From contig OY757014.1 of NCBI GenBank assembly GCA_963580285.1, positions 103,170,072 to 103,234,071 of the forward strand: a stretch of DNA of 64,000 bases, in the 5' to 3' direction. Below the pieces are notes generated by a model, which saw only the letters and a list, made by a program, of their open reading frames with translations, made no database searches and had not been told where the DNA came from. A program made the translations under genes and the position numbers. Within the stretch, counting starts at the first letter, position 1; each line of letters opens with the position of its first letter. The stretch comes from Lucinisca nassula (lineage: Eukaryota; Mollusca; Bivalvia; Lucinida; Lucinidae). Positions 21,267-31,960 of the stretch are shown here, piece by piece.

Positions 21267-22852
21267 TTAATTTTTTGAAAATCGTTTAGTGCCCTTTATA
21301 TAACTGATGAGAGCACTAATTAAGTCATTTTGACCCTGTCTGCTAATGTCGTCTATGTTTCCAGTCAGTACTTTTAGGTTAATGTCACTTATCGTGTTGA
21401 GACCTTCTCTATTTATCACTTCTTCAACAACCCTCTCCATGATGTCCCTATCTTCATTGTAGGCATCACAGTGGAACAAAAAATGCTCTGTGTCCTCTGG
21501 AACCTTACATGTGTTGCAATTTCTTGAAACGGCTCTGTCTATCTTTGCTCTGTGGTTGTTTAGTTTAGTATGGTCTGTCAATAACTGATTTAGTATTGAA
21601 TAATTTTGTCTATCCCCTTCACCAAAACAATTTCTTTTACCCACCTCTGTGAAGACCTCCTGTATTTTCTCTACTTTCTCTGAGAGGTCATACTTTCTTT
21701 TCCACTTTACCTTGACTTGTTTCTTCATCTCACTTACAGCTTCTCTTTTATCCATCACTGTGGGTATATCAGCATCCTTTGCTTGACTAGCCGCCTCTTT
21801 TGCCTGTTTATCTGCTAGTTCATTCCCTTGAATGTCCTTGTGACCTGGAACCCAATGTACATTTATAGTATTTCCTTTAGCGTATAGCTGTGCAATGCAT
21901 TCTTTGATTTTTGTGACAATGTTGATTTTTGTTGTTGGTGTATTGTTGTCAAACGCTGTTATAATTGCTGGTTGACAGTCCGTAAAGAAGTGAATGGACC
22001 TGTCAACGATGTCTGAATGTTCAAGTTCTGAAAGATATTCCAGTCCTACTTGAATCCCCACAAGCTCACCCGTGAAATTGTTACTCATTGGACTGACACT
22101 CCTATTGAGCAGAATAGGTGTTGAATGGTACCGTCCCAAATATATTACTGCGCCTGCCCCAGTAGGTCCTGGGTTTCCTAATGCTGACCCATCGGTGAAT
22201 ATCAGGACCTCGTTGTTATCTGTTTGATTCAGCATATCTCTCACATTTTCTTTCTGCATCTCTTTTGAGTGGTGAAATTCTTTAGTTGCCACTTTAGCTG
22301 TTTGCTTCATTAACCCCTTTAATTCTTTACAGTACTTGAATTCTTTTTCTACATTCTCCAATTCAACAGTGCCTTTCATTTCTCTGAATCTACTCATAAG
22401 CAGTTAGAATATTGTTGGATGTCTACCTGTAGCTCTATCCCCTATAAGCCATTCATTAAACTCCTTTTTCAATGGGTCTTCATCATATTTAGCACAAATT
22501 CTCACCACTTCCTGGGCTTGTCTCTGTTTCAGTTGCAGATCAATCGGTGTAGTGTTGGTTAATACCTCCAAAGCTTCAGTGCTGGTGCTGTTGAGACACC
22601 CTGCAGTAGAGAGGTTCAACATCGCGCTTCTCTGCACTTTTCCAAACTCATTGCAGCCTTCTGTCAATGCAGATACCCATACTGGGGCCCATACTCCAAA
22701 ACCGGCAGTACCAATGATCTGTATAGTCTCATAAAAGTTGATTGTCTACATCCTCTTTGTCCCTGCACAAAAAGATCAAGGCTCCTTAGTGCACCAAAAC
22801 CAGCTTTTGTCCTCTCTTGAATATGTTCTCTGAATGTCAAGTTGCTATCCAA
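21267..22852 (-). pseudogene. LINE ORF2 C-terminal part with RNase H
   Basis: Continuation of the same element in shifted frames (22664-22852, then 22404-22667, then 21267-22397 after an in-frame TAA at 22404). It starts with DSNLTFREHIQ and an RT thumb ending LVLPVLEYG, then reaches an RNase H domain: LIFTDGSALGNPGPTGAGAV (first Asp), GELVGIQVGLEYL (Glu), IHFFTDCQPAI (Asp) and VHWVPGHKDIQGNELADKQA (His, last Asp), so all catalytic residues are present. A terminal CNTCKVPEDTEHFLFHCDAY zinc-knuckle-like segment follows. Two frameshifts and two nonsense codons across the ORF make it a pseudogene. The 3' end with GACGACGACGATG is near 21110. Confidence 0.85.
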
Positions 22853-25230
22853 AGTGATACCAAGTATTTTTTTTTTGCATTCACTATCTTCAGTAGAACT
22901 CCTCCCAAATGCACCTTAATTGGCATATCAGGCTTCTTTCCATCCATTGTTACTACCAGAACCTCTGTTTTATCTGCAGCCACTGACATATTCCATTTTT
23001 CACACCATTTCTTCACTTCTGCCATATCTTCATTTGCCATTTCACAGGCTTGCATAATGGATGTGTGACTATTCAAGACTGTGGCATCATCTGCGAATTC
23101 AGCATGTGAGCCCTTAATATTGTTCATTGCATCACTTGTGTACAGGTTACAGAGGACAGGACTTATCACTGAGCCCTGAGATATTCCCACAGCTGACGTG
23201 TATGTAGGTTACTTGTAATTATTAACCTTAATGTAATACTTTCTTTCTAACAAGAAGTTTTTAATATAGATCCACATTCTACCATCTATTCCTTTATCAT
23301 ATGCTTTCTTAAGCAAGCCAGCCCTCCATATTCTCTCATAGCAGCTCCCGTAGTCCATCACCGTTACTACCGTGTTTTCTTTCCTATTTCTTGCCTCAGA
23401 TATGGAGTTACACACACGTATCATTGTCTGCACACATGAGTTTTGTCTTCTATATGCATATTGTGTGTCAGTTACCCCTTCATCTATCTCCAACTTCCAT
23501 ATCAGTCTACTGCATATAACTCTCTCCATAACCTTCCCAAGAACACTTTCCAGAGTGATAGGCCTGTATGACCTTGACACATTATAGTCTGTTTTTCCTG
23601 GCTTTGGTAGCATTAATTTTGGATCCAGTCTGAAAGCCTCTGGCAGAATTCCTTCCACCCAACACTTTTGAAAAATGTACAAAAGCCCTCTAGCCATATC
23701 TTCTCCACCCTCTTTTAACATGAGATTAAATATCTGCTCTTCTGGACTGGGAGCACTGTTGTTGTTTAGCCCTTCAATGGCTGTTTCCACTTCCTCCACA
23801 TGTAAATCATAGTTTTCATGCCCACAACTTTCTCTGAATGTTGGCTGTCTTATCCTTTCCTCCTCGATTCTTCTCCTTCTTTCAGTCTCTTCTTCAACAT
23901 CAACATACCACTGAGAGTTGAACTCTTTCACATCCAGGGATTCTTTACCATATCGTTCCTTCATTTCAGCAAATATTTCTTCATCCGTCACTGCAAGAGA
24001 CCCATCTTCCCGTTTAACTGGTTGCACTACACTTTTGGAATTTTCTTTCCTAACTTTGTTCACTATTTTCCAGAACTGAGCTGGCTTGCGTGGATCTAAC
24101 AATTTCATTAGGTCATCCAGGTATTGATTACTGGCATTAATCTCCTCTTCCTTAAATAGCTGCAACACTTCTTTTAACCTTCTCTCATTGGCTTCATCTG
24201 ACCGCTTGGCAAAAAATCTCTTTGTTTTTCTGAACTCTTTAGAAAGCTCGGTTAGCCTGGGTGTCCACCATCCCTTGCTATGTATACTTATTTTCTTCTT
24301 AGGAATAATTTCCTTAGCAATGTCATGTAAAATCTTAACAAAACTGTCATAGTCTTCATTCACATCCCTACTCCAATCCCTACTCTCCAGCCATTCTTGT
24401 ATGTTCACTGAGCAGGACTGTTCCCATTCTTCCCAGTTGGTCTTCCGGAAATCAAACCTTTCAGTTATGTCTTCCTTTTCTGTATTTCCCACATCAAATG
24501 TGATCAAACAATGGTCAGTATTTAAATATGTCTCATTTTGCACTTTCCAGTTCAGGACTTTACCACTCAAAGTATTACTGACTATGGTCAAATCGATGAT
24601 CTTTTCTTTTCTTGTTGCACTATCATTGTTCATGACCATCAGATCCTTATCTACCAAAAATTCAAACAGCTCATTTCCCAGTTTATTTGATGTTTTATCA
24701 TTCCAGTATGGGTGGTGTGCATTAAAGTCACCTATCAATAATATTGGCAGAGGTTGAGTGACTAATCTTTCTATAACTTTCATTAATGACTTTAGTGCTT
24801 TACTGTTATTTGGTGGAATGTATATTGAACCTACCACAAAACTTTCATCTCTGGTGTATACATTACACCAAACAGCTTCCACATTAGCATCATTTAAATC
24901 CTTCCTTTCAAATATTTTTGTGGTCTTTGAAACCATCAAAGCTGCTCCCCCGCCTCTTTCTCCTTTTCTTTCAGTTGCAATCCAGTTCCATGTCTTTTTC
25001 ACATTCTCTTTGATGTTATTGTCTGGGTGCCAAATTTCAGACAAGCCTAGTACTTGAATATGCTGTTTAATGCATACCATCTCAACCAAACTAAACGAGG
25101 TGTTCAGTGACCTGACATTGGCATAACCTATTTTCATATTTGCTTCATTAGAAGTCCAATACAAAAAGACGAGAATCAAATATGACACAAATAATATGAT
25201 AATCTTGAAACCAATAATGATAAAAATCAT
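22837..25230 (-). pseudogene. LINE ORF2: APE-type endonuclease and reverse transcriptase
   Basis: The N-terminal ~230 residues form an exonuclease-endonuclease-phosphatase domain: KIGYANVRSL, LGLSEIW, RGGGAALMVS, VGSIYIPPNN, ILLIGDFNAHHPYW, IDLTIVSN and TDHCLITFDV. The RT follows: SYRPITLESVLGKVMERVI, VVTVMDYGSCYERIW (the motif A region, with the first Asp retained), GISQGSVISPVLCNLY and FADDATVL (motif C). An in-frame TAA at 23209-23211 interrupts the RT between VNNYK and TYTSAVGIS; reading resumes in the same frame. A frameshift in an A-run near 22860 ends it. The order EN-RT-RNase H suggests the I group. The start at 25230 is the only ATG before the EN; an ORF1 is not seen, so the copy may be 5'-truncated. 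Confidence 0.87.
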
Positions 25231-25323
25231 GAATTACCAATAGTGAAGTATGAAATATCTGTTCATGAAACCATCTGATCGCCTGCAATTCCGCATACAG
25301 TTCTCAGGGGATTTTGACGAAAC
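25231..25323. repeat. LINE 5' flank and array remnant
   Basis: From about 25290 it reads CAGTTCTCAGGGGATTTTGA, CGAAACTATCC of the ~155-bp module. Nothing else. Confidence 0.5.
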
Positions 25324-25402
25324 TATCCAGAAATTGCATGTATAAAGTCTTCCAGAGGAAAGGAAACTTTGATTAATTATACATAGCCACTCAATTTTAA
25401 TA

Positions 25403-25425
25403 TTTCGGCCAATGGCCTTCATCAG
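25403..25425 (-). ncRNA. Hammerhead-like ribozyme core, left arm
   Basis: The minus strand has CTGATGA, AGGCCATTGGCC (stem II hairpin), GAAA: the invariant hammerhead core with a 4-bp stem II. I could not place a convincing stem III and cleavage site, so activity is uncertain. Confidence 0.45.
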
Positions 25426-26143
25426 AAAAACTGAAATACACAGAAAACTACATCGCCAAAGTCGCCATTGGTTTCAAAGGAAATAAACAATGTGAAACCG
25501 GAAACAACGTTAGCAACGTCAAATCCCGCACCACGGCGCTAGAAGGAGCATCCCGGCGACGCGTCATCCTGAAAACCATTTCCCGCCGACATGGGCGAAC
25601 AATACAGTCCGGGCGAAACTGCACAGATGCGCAGGCTAACCCGAACAACACCGCCCGCCCAAAATGAAGACAATTAAATCCTTCTATCATCCATCTCCAC
25701 AATGTGCATATCCCTACGAGCCCCGACTCCACCATGCGAAGGCGGGGTCCGGTTTGTATGGTTCCGGTTCGCATGGTGGAGTCGGGGCTCGTAGGGATAT
25801 GCACATTGTGGAGATGGATGATAGAAGGGGTCCGGTTCGCATGGTGGAGTCGGGGCTCGTAGGGATATGCACATTGTGGTGATGGATGATAGGATTTAAT
25901 CGTCTTCATTTTTGGCGGGCGGTGTTCGGGTTTGCCTGCGCATGTGCGCAGTCTCGCCTGGACTCAATTGTTCGCCCATGTCGGCGGGAAATGGTTTTCA
26001 GGATGACGCGTCGCCGGCATGCTCTTCTAGCGCCGTTGCGCGGGATTTGACGTTGCTTACGTTGTTTCAGGTTTCACATTGTTTCTTTCCTTTGAAATCA
26101 ATGGCGACTTTGGCGATGTAGTTTTCTGTGTATTTCAGTTTTT

Positions 26144-26166
26144 CTGATGAAGGCCACTGGCCGAAA
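26144..26166 (+). ncRNA. Hammerhead-like ribozyme core, right arm
   Basis: CTGATGA, AGGCCACTGGCC, GAAA; the stem II loop differs from the left arm by one base. Same caveat on stem III and the cleavage site. Confidence 0.45.
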
Positions 26167-26206
26167 TATTAAAATTGAGTGGATATGTAAATTTATCCAG
26201 ATATTG

Positions 26207-27064
26207 TTTCAAGGACCTAAAGGTGATCAGACCATAAGGAAGGAATGCAAAACTAAAAACAGAGTTGGTTTCCCTGAAAATGTACCCATTCACCTTAAAT
26301 TATCATCATTATCAGTTTTTGAGATCACATTTTGTTCGTTTTACGATTCGCAGTGCGTTCCAATATTCTGGCGTACAATAATTGGTCCATATATCTAGTA
26401 TCATCTGACAGTAATTCTCCCTATGATTTTTTTCGTGATGATTAATCTCTTCAATCTGATATTAATACTAAGGGGTCAGCTGCTAATTGCTAGCTGCTCT
26501 TCTTAGACAAACTTTGTTTCTTTGGAAATACCCCCTTAGGTTTCATTAGACAATGAGGACTGTAGATTTTACCTGGCAATATCAGACAACAAATTGCAGA
26601 CCCCTTCAATTAGATAGAGACCCTGATCATACAAACACATGCTGTCTTTTATCTTTAACCTATTAGTTGTGCACTGGGGATGGTCCTAGCCAATGTGTTT
26701 TGAATTGCAGACTTCAATTTTGGCCCCAGTTCCAATTTAGTGCAGCAGCACACAAGACATGACCAGCAATTTTTTAACAATTTTTCCAGTAATAATAATA
26801 TGTTTTGCCAATTTTTCCAGGAGTCCAGTCCATTTCATAAAAGTGCAATTGTCTTGTCCTGAGATAACATATCTTTATCAGGTCATGGTCATGGTGTTAC
26901 ATTGCATTTAATATAGGAGTAACTGATAAAACATTTTAATGCTCAACTCAGCTGAGCATGAAATATGTAATGCTCATAACTATTGCAATGTAAAATACAA
27001 ACAAATCAGGCTATTTTTCTGCTCAGATCAACACAGAATGCAATTTATCCTGCTCATTAATTTT
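26207..27064. other. Array remnant, then unassigned DNA
   Basis: 26207-26250 continues the ~155-bp module (TTTCAAGGACCTAAAGGTGA). The rest is A/T-rich with no recognised family. Self-complementary GCTAATTGCTAGC-like words occur near 26480. Confidence 0.4.
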
Positions 27065-27570
27065 TAAATGCTAACATTTATTTATTTTATAGCTAAATAA
27101 AAGAATGTTGAGATACACTTATTTGTCATCTTCTTCCAAAAATATATTTTGATATCACATTATATTCCTCAAGATATTTTGGAATGTATCTTATGTTATC
27201 TATATATTAGCGGACATTTTAAAATAAAATACCCATTATCCTGCATCTTTAAATTAATTTCAAGCGTCAGTAGGCGACGTGCAAGAGACAAGAACCATAA
27301 ATATGGCTTTGCTACTTTCTGGTTAATGTCCCTTTGAACAATGAAAGCGATGGTTTTACGTTATTCTGTTATGTTTCAGTTATCTTAATTGTTTGCAGAA
27401 ATGCTAAGCATAATTAAGCAATTTGAAGAAGACAAGGACCATAACTCTGGCTTAACTTCTTTTGGCGTGACGGCCCTTTGGACAATGAAAACAGTCATTA
27501 CAATAACACACCCGTGCGACTCCAGAATGGCAATTTTTCTGATGAAAATCCGTGATATTTTTCTTATAAA
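27065..27570 (-). repeat. Dispersed repeat, inverted relative of 35640-36090
   Basis: The reverse complement matches 35640-36090: ATAGATAACATAAGATAAATT, CATTTTAAAATAAAATACCC, GGCCCTTTGGACAATGAAAA and AGAAATGCTAAGCAT are shared in order. A third, direct copy lies at 29250-29490. Confidence 0.72.
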
Positions 27571-27574
27571 TACT

Positions 27575-27770
27575 GCAAACGTAGGTTGTGTGTGCTCGTT
27601 AGAACCGCCTCATTGAGGCGGTTCTATCGAGTACCCACAACCTATGTCTTGGAGCAAAAATAAGAAAAATAATGTATACCCCCGTAAACCCCAGTTTTCT
27701 CTATATAAAGTGGGGTATAGTGGGGTCTTCATTTCACGGACTTATTCACGTGAGGGTGATTTCCGTTATT
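27575..27770. repeat. Hairpin-repeat family copy
   Basis: CTCGTTAGAACCGCCTCATT and GAGGCGGTTCTATCGAG form a near-perfect hairpin at 27597-27632. The trailer GTATACCCCCGTAAACCCCAG and AAAGTGGGGTATAG follows. Confidence 0.78.
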
Positions 27771-27961
27771 CCCTATGTCTGTCCTGTAATTTTAAAATTG
27801 TTTGATATATTTTTAGCAAACTTTACAGACCTTAAGGTCATCATAGTACGAAGTAGTTTGACAAAGACAAGAACACACTGACTTCACAACGTTTTGGCAT
27901 TATGACCCATTTAACATCGAAAGTAGTGGTTTTGTTTATTACTTACACAACATATGTTTTG
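27770..27961. other. Diverged repeat remnants
   Basis: Fragments of the ATTATGACCCATTTAACATC type seen again near 35490. No gene. Confidence 0.35.
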
Positions 27962-28256
27962 TTTGATTGATTTGAGGTTTAACGTCCCCGTCAACACTGT
28001 AAAGGACATTTTGGAGACGTTGCTTCCAATTTTGTGGGGCTTTTACCCGACATTGAGATGAAATGACATCTCAAGCCTGGCGCCAAATGAAACCAATAGG
28101 GTTTATAAGCATGGACGGGCCGACTCGCACCGCTTTGCCTGGGCAGGCTTAGCTTCTCTAAGCTGTTTACCAGTAGTGTGTGCGGGTCGGTTTCAGCTCT
28201 GCGTGGAAGCATCATGCAGCCCATATATTTCTTCAAGCCCCGATGGGCGGGGGCCG
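27962..28256 (-). mobile_element. SINE-A copy
   Basis: Tail GAGGTTTAACGTCCCCGTC at left, GATGGGCGGGGGC head at right, one of the least diverged copies. Confidence 0.87.
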
Positions 28257-28324
28257 CATATGCCACATATGTAATTTGACAGTATTTTTAGGATATTTTA
28301 TTACCCTTTTACAGTAATTAAAGC

Positions 28325-28545
28325 AACTTCAGGACGGGCCTCCGTGGCCTAGTGGATAAGAGCGCTGACTCTTAATGTAGGTCTCTCACCGCTGTGGGGC
28401 ACTTGTGAGACGCCAAGCTCTGCAACGTTAGGTCAGGGTTCTTTTCTCCGGGTATTCCGATTTTCGCCCACCTCTGATTAGCGATCGGCTCGATATGAGT
28501 GAAATAATTTTGAAAGGGACGTAAACCAAAAAGAAAAAAGCACCT
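28325..28545 (+). mobile_element. SINE-C, tRNA-headed
   Basis: GGGCCTCCGTGGCCTAGTGG and GATAAGAGCGCTGACTC form a tRNA-like 5' half. The tail ATTTTGAAAGGGACGTAAAC is followed by an A-rich end (AAAAAGAAAAAAG). Homologous to 10083-10293. Confidence 0.75.
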
Positions 28546-28796
28546 TCAGACGAGATGCAATAATTAATATTTCCTCATTTCGTGAATTATGGCCCTTTGA
28601 GCAAAGAGTCTTTTAAATTGTAACTTTTGTATTTTCCCAATGCTATTCTGTAATTTGAGAGTTTAATTTCAAAAGTAATAAAACCAGATTAATGGTTCTT
28701 GTTTTCTTACATCGTCTCATGAGGCTTTACATTTCGGCAAATTTCATGAAAACATCTCAAAATGTTTTCATGTTACAGGGCGTATACGAGTAAATG

Positions 28797-28838
<42 letters not shown>

Positions 28839-29786
28839 ACACACACAAAGAAAAAAAACACTGTATTCAATATGCAGAAGGCTATTCCCACAAAACCAAG
28901 CAACCAAGTATTATGGTTTTCATTTCTGTAAAGTTTCATGAAAATGCATGGGACGATTATAAAGTTACCCAAGGAATAACTAAAACCACTGTTTTCGTTT
29001 TTCAAAGGGACATATTTTCAAACGTAGTTATGAGTCAGAGTTATGGTCATTGTTTTCTGCACATAGTTTCGCATTTCTGTTAAAACCACTGTTTTCATTG
29101 TTCAAAGGGTCATTATTCCGAAAGTAGTAAAGTGAGAGTTATGGTTCTTTTCTTCTACACGTCGCTTTGCATTTCTGTATACACCACTGTTTTCATTGTA
29201 CCAAGGGCCGTAATTCCGAAAGATGTAAAATCAGAGTTATGGTTCTTGTCTTCAGTACATTGCCTGATTGTGTTTTTTTTTTAATTTAAGTTACACGATA
29301 ATAGGTTATTCTTTCTCAAATGACCACATAGCCTATAAATAGGAAACATAAGATAAATTTTCAAAAGATCTTCAGAAACATATTTTCATGTCAAAATACA
29401 TATTTGGAAAACGATGACATATATAAGTATATCTTAACACCTTGTATTTAGCTAATAAATGTCTTTTTTAACTACGGAAGTGTATATGCGCCACCACTTG
29501 CTACATAAATTTTCTAGAAAAAATATTGTTTTTCGCGCATAACATTTATTTTCATCTTTGGAATATGCAAAATATTTATCTGAAAATAACCATAAATTAA
29601 TTGACATCGCGCTGCAAAATAATGTCATTTACCATTAATATGTTTTCGCTAATTGCTATATACATAACAATCATTCCAATATGTTTATGCAAAAATCGAA
29701 CAGAAATCGCGGTTAAAAAATAAATAAAGATCACCGCGGGTATGTTTTGTTGTTATGGCAGGTATAATACCGGCTTTTTATGTGTA
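28546..29786 (+). repeat. Dispersed modules plus (CA)n
   Basis: Three or more modules with CCACTGTTTTCATTGTTCAA, AGGGCC.TAATTCCGAAAG and AGAGTTATGGTTCTTGTCTTC. (CA)n spans about 28797-28846. 29250-29490 is the ACATAAGATAAATTTTCAAA module also at 35930. Confidence 0.7.
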
Positions 29787-31960
29787 TGGTAGGTAGGTAT
29801 GTTTTGCGTAGGTAGGTAGGTCGGTTAGTATGTGGTAGGTAGGTTGGAACGCAGGTACGTAGATAGGTACACACGTGTGGGCGGGTAGGTAGGTAGGTAT
29901 GGTTTGCGCAGGTAGGCAGGTAGGTATGTATGCATGTAGGTAAGTAGGAATGGTGGGTTGGCGGGTAGCCAAGCAAGCAAGTAGGTAGGTAGATAGGTAA
30001 GTACTGAGGTAGATATGTAGGAGGGAGGTACGTAAGAACGGGAAGACATACATTTTCTAATTGTTAGCTTCTAACTTATTTCTTACTTCTAACTTCTTAT
30101 TTCTAACTTCAACATTGTAGGTAGGTAGGTAGGTAGGTAGGTAGGTAGGTAGGTTGATAGGTAGGTAGGTAGGTAGGTAGGTAGGTAGGTAGGAAGGTAG
30201 GTAGGTAGGTAGGTAGGTAGGTAGGTAGGTAGGTAGGTAGGTATCGACGGGTAGGTTAGTTTTTTTGTTTGTATTGGAGTTAAACGGCCCAGTCAACACT
30301 ATTTAGGTCATTTTTGGGCCGGTCAGTTTACCTATCAACACTTCCCTGGGCAGGCTTATACGTAAGCGGTTAACCAGTACAGTGCACATTCTTTCTCCAG
30401 AAACTGACAACTGCCCTTCTTGAATCAGCGGAAGGGAGAGAATGACCGTAGAAAAGATTTCATGGTCAATCTCCACGAAAGAATGTTGCCGACCCCGGCG
30501 GGAGTCGAACCCGCGACCTCCTGATCACCAGTCAGACGCGCATCCGACTGAGCCACCGAGGCCGGCTCGGGTAGGTTAGTAGGAAGGTATGCAGGTAGGT
30601 ACGTGGAAAGGGGGTACGTATGGACAAACAGACATACATTTTCTAATTTCTAACTTCTTATTTCTACATTCTAACTATTATCTGCCTGCCTACCTACCTG
30701 CCTACCTACCTAACTACCTTCCTACCTACCAACCTATTCTAATGTCTTATTTCCAACTTCTTACCTCTAGCTTCTAACTTCTTATTTCTAACTCCTACTT
30801 ACATATGTTAGTAGTTCTTCTACGCTGTAGGTCAGAATCAGAATCAGAATTGTAGGTAGGTGGGGACATAGGATGGAAGATAGGAGGTGCATGCGAATGG
30901 GCAGACATACACTTTCCTATTTCTAACTTGTAACATCAAACATGTAACTTCTAAATTCTAACCTTCCACGTGGTAGGTAGGTAGGTACGTACGTGTCGGC
31001 GGGTAGGTATGCAGTATATTTTATGGGTAGGTAGGTAGGTAGGTAGGTAGGTAGGTAGGTAGGTAGGTAGGTAGTAGGCTGGCTGGTAGGTAGGTAGGTA
31101 AGAAGGTTCGAAGGTAGGTAGGTAGATAGGTGACGGTTGTTAGGTAGGTAGTTTGATTTGAAGGTAGGTAGGGAGTTAGGTAGGTAAATGGGGAGGTAGG
31201 AAGTTAGAAGGGTGTAAGTAAGGAGATTGGTAATAGGTTTATGTAGGTATACAGTATATTTGATGGGTAGGTAGTAGGTAGCTTTTAGGCAGGCTAGCAG
31301 GTAGGTAGGAAGGTTCGAAGGTAGGTAGGTAGGTGTCGGTTGTAAGGTAGGTAGGTTTTCGGGTAGGTAGGTATGTGTCGGCGGGTAGGTATGCATGTTT
31401 GGTGGGTGGGTGGTTGGGCGGATGGATGGGTAGGTAGGTAGGTTGGAAGCGTTGGTCTGTGGGTTGCTGCGTGGGTAGGTATGTAGGTACGTAGTGAGTA
31501 GTTGGTAGGTAGGTAGTTAGGAAGGTTAATAGGTAGGTAGGTGCGCACGTGTCGACGGGTAGGTATGCAGTATGTTTGGCGGTTTGGTAGGAAGGTAGGT
31601 AGGTATGCACGTAAATACGTGCCTGTGGGTAGGTATGCAGTAAATTTTGTGGGTGGGTGATTAGGTAGGTAGGGAGATAGGTGGGGTGGGCGGATTGGTG
31701 CATAGGTAGGTATGCAGGTAGGTAGGTAGGTAGGTAGGTAGGTAGGTGAGCACGTGTCTGTGGGTAGGTATGCAGTATATTTGGTGGGTGGGTGATTATG
31801 TAGGTAGGTAGGTTGGCAGGTTGGTAGGAAGGTTCGGGGTAGGTAGTTTAGGTGTCGGTGGTTATGTAGGCAGGTTTTAGGTAGGTAGGTAGGAACGTAC
31901 TTACGTATCACGTAACTACGAATGACGGGTGGGTAACTGACGCAGTAGTAAGGTAGGTAG
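29787..31960 (+). repeat. Degenerate (TAGG)n satellite, G-rich strand on plus
   Basis: Imperfect GTAGGTAGG arrays broken by an ~80-bp boundary motif (ACATACATTTTCTAATT, then TTCTAACTTCTTATTTCTAA). All long frames here (poly TYLP / LPTY on the minus strand) are repeat artefacts. Confidence 0.9.
30262..30572 (-). mobile_element. SINE-T, Thr-tRNA-headed, nearly full length
   Basis: On the minus strand it starts GCCGGCCTCGGTGGCTCAGT, with anticodon stem TCTGA/TCAGG and loop CTGGTGA (anticodon GGT, Thr), GCGGGTTCGACTCCCGC T-arm and GGTCGGC closing the acceptor. Extra bases between acceptor and D-stem break the cloverleaf, so it is a SINE head. The tail is TAGTGTTGACTGGGCCGTTT. Confidence 0.85.

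Larger units (their letters stand above)
25324..26206. mobile_element. Foldback element with hammerhead-like cores and 13-bp target duplication
   Basis: A ~857-bp inverted repeat (25337-26193). Arms of about 300-350 bp mirror each other from ACTCAATTTTAATATTTCGG to GCGGGCGGTGTT, with a centre that has a duplicated CATGGTGGAGTCGGGGCTCG unit. The flanks are TATCCAGAAATTG (25324-25336) and TATCCAGATATTG (26194-26206), a 13-bp duplication with one mismatch inside the ~155-bp array. Frames such as MKTIKSYHPSPQCAYPYEP read across the palindrome and are not genes. It is probably an inverted pair of Penelope-like pseudo-LTRs. Confidence 0.75.

Noticed and set aside
25448..25909. 153-codon minus-strand ORF with repeated Pro/Tyr blocks
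   Set aside because: It spans the centre of a palindromic element and its similarity to other local frames follows from the inverted repeat.
27991..28266. Recurrent frame with LKKYMGCMMLPRRAETDPHT seen at several loci
   Set aside because: It lies across SINE-A copies and is conserved only because the SINE is; it has no independent gene evidence.
30495..30572. Apparent tRNA-Thr(GGT) gene on the minus strand
   Set aside because: Acceptor, anticodon and T arms pair, but extra bases before the D-stem break the cloverleaf and the sequence continues into a SINE body found elsewhere.
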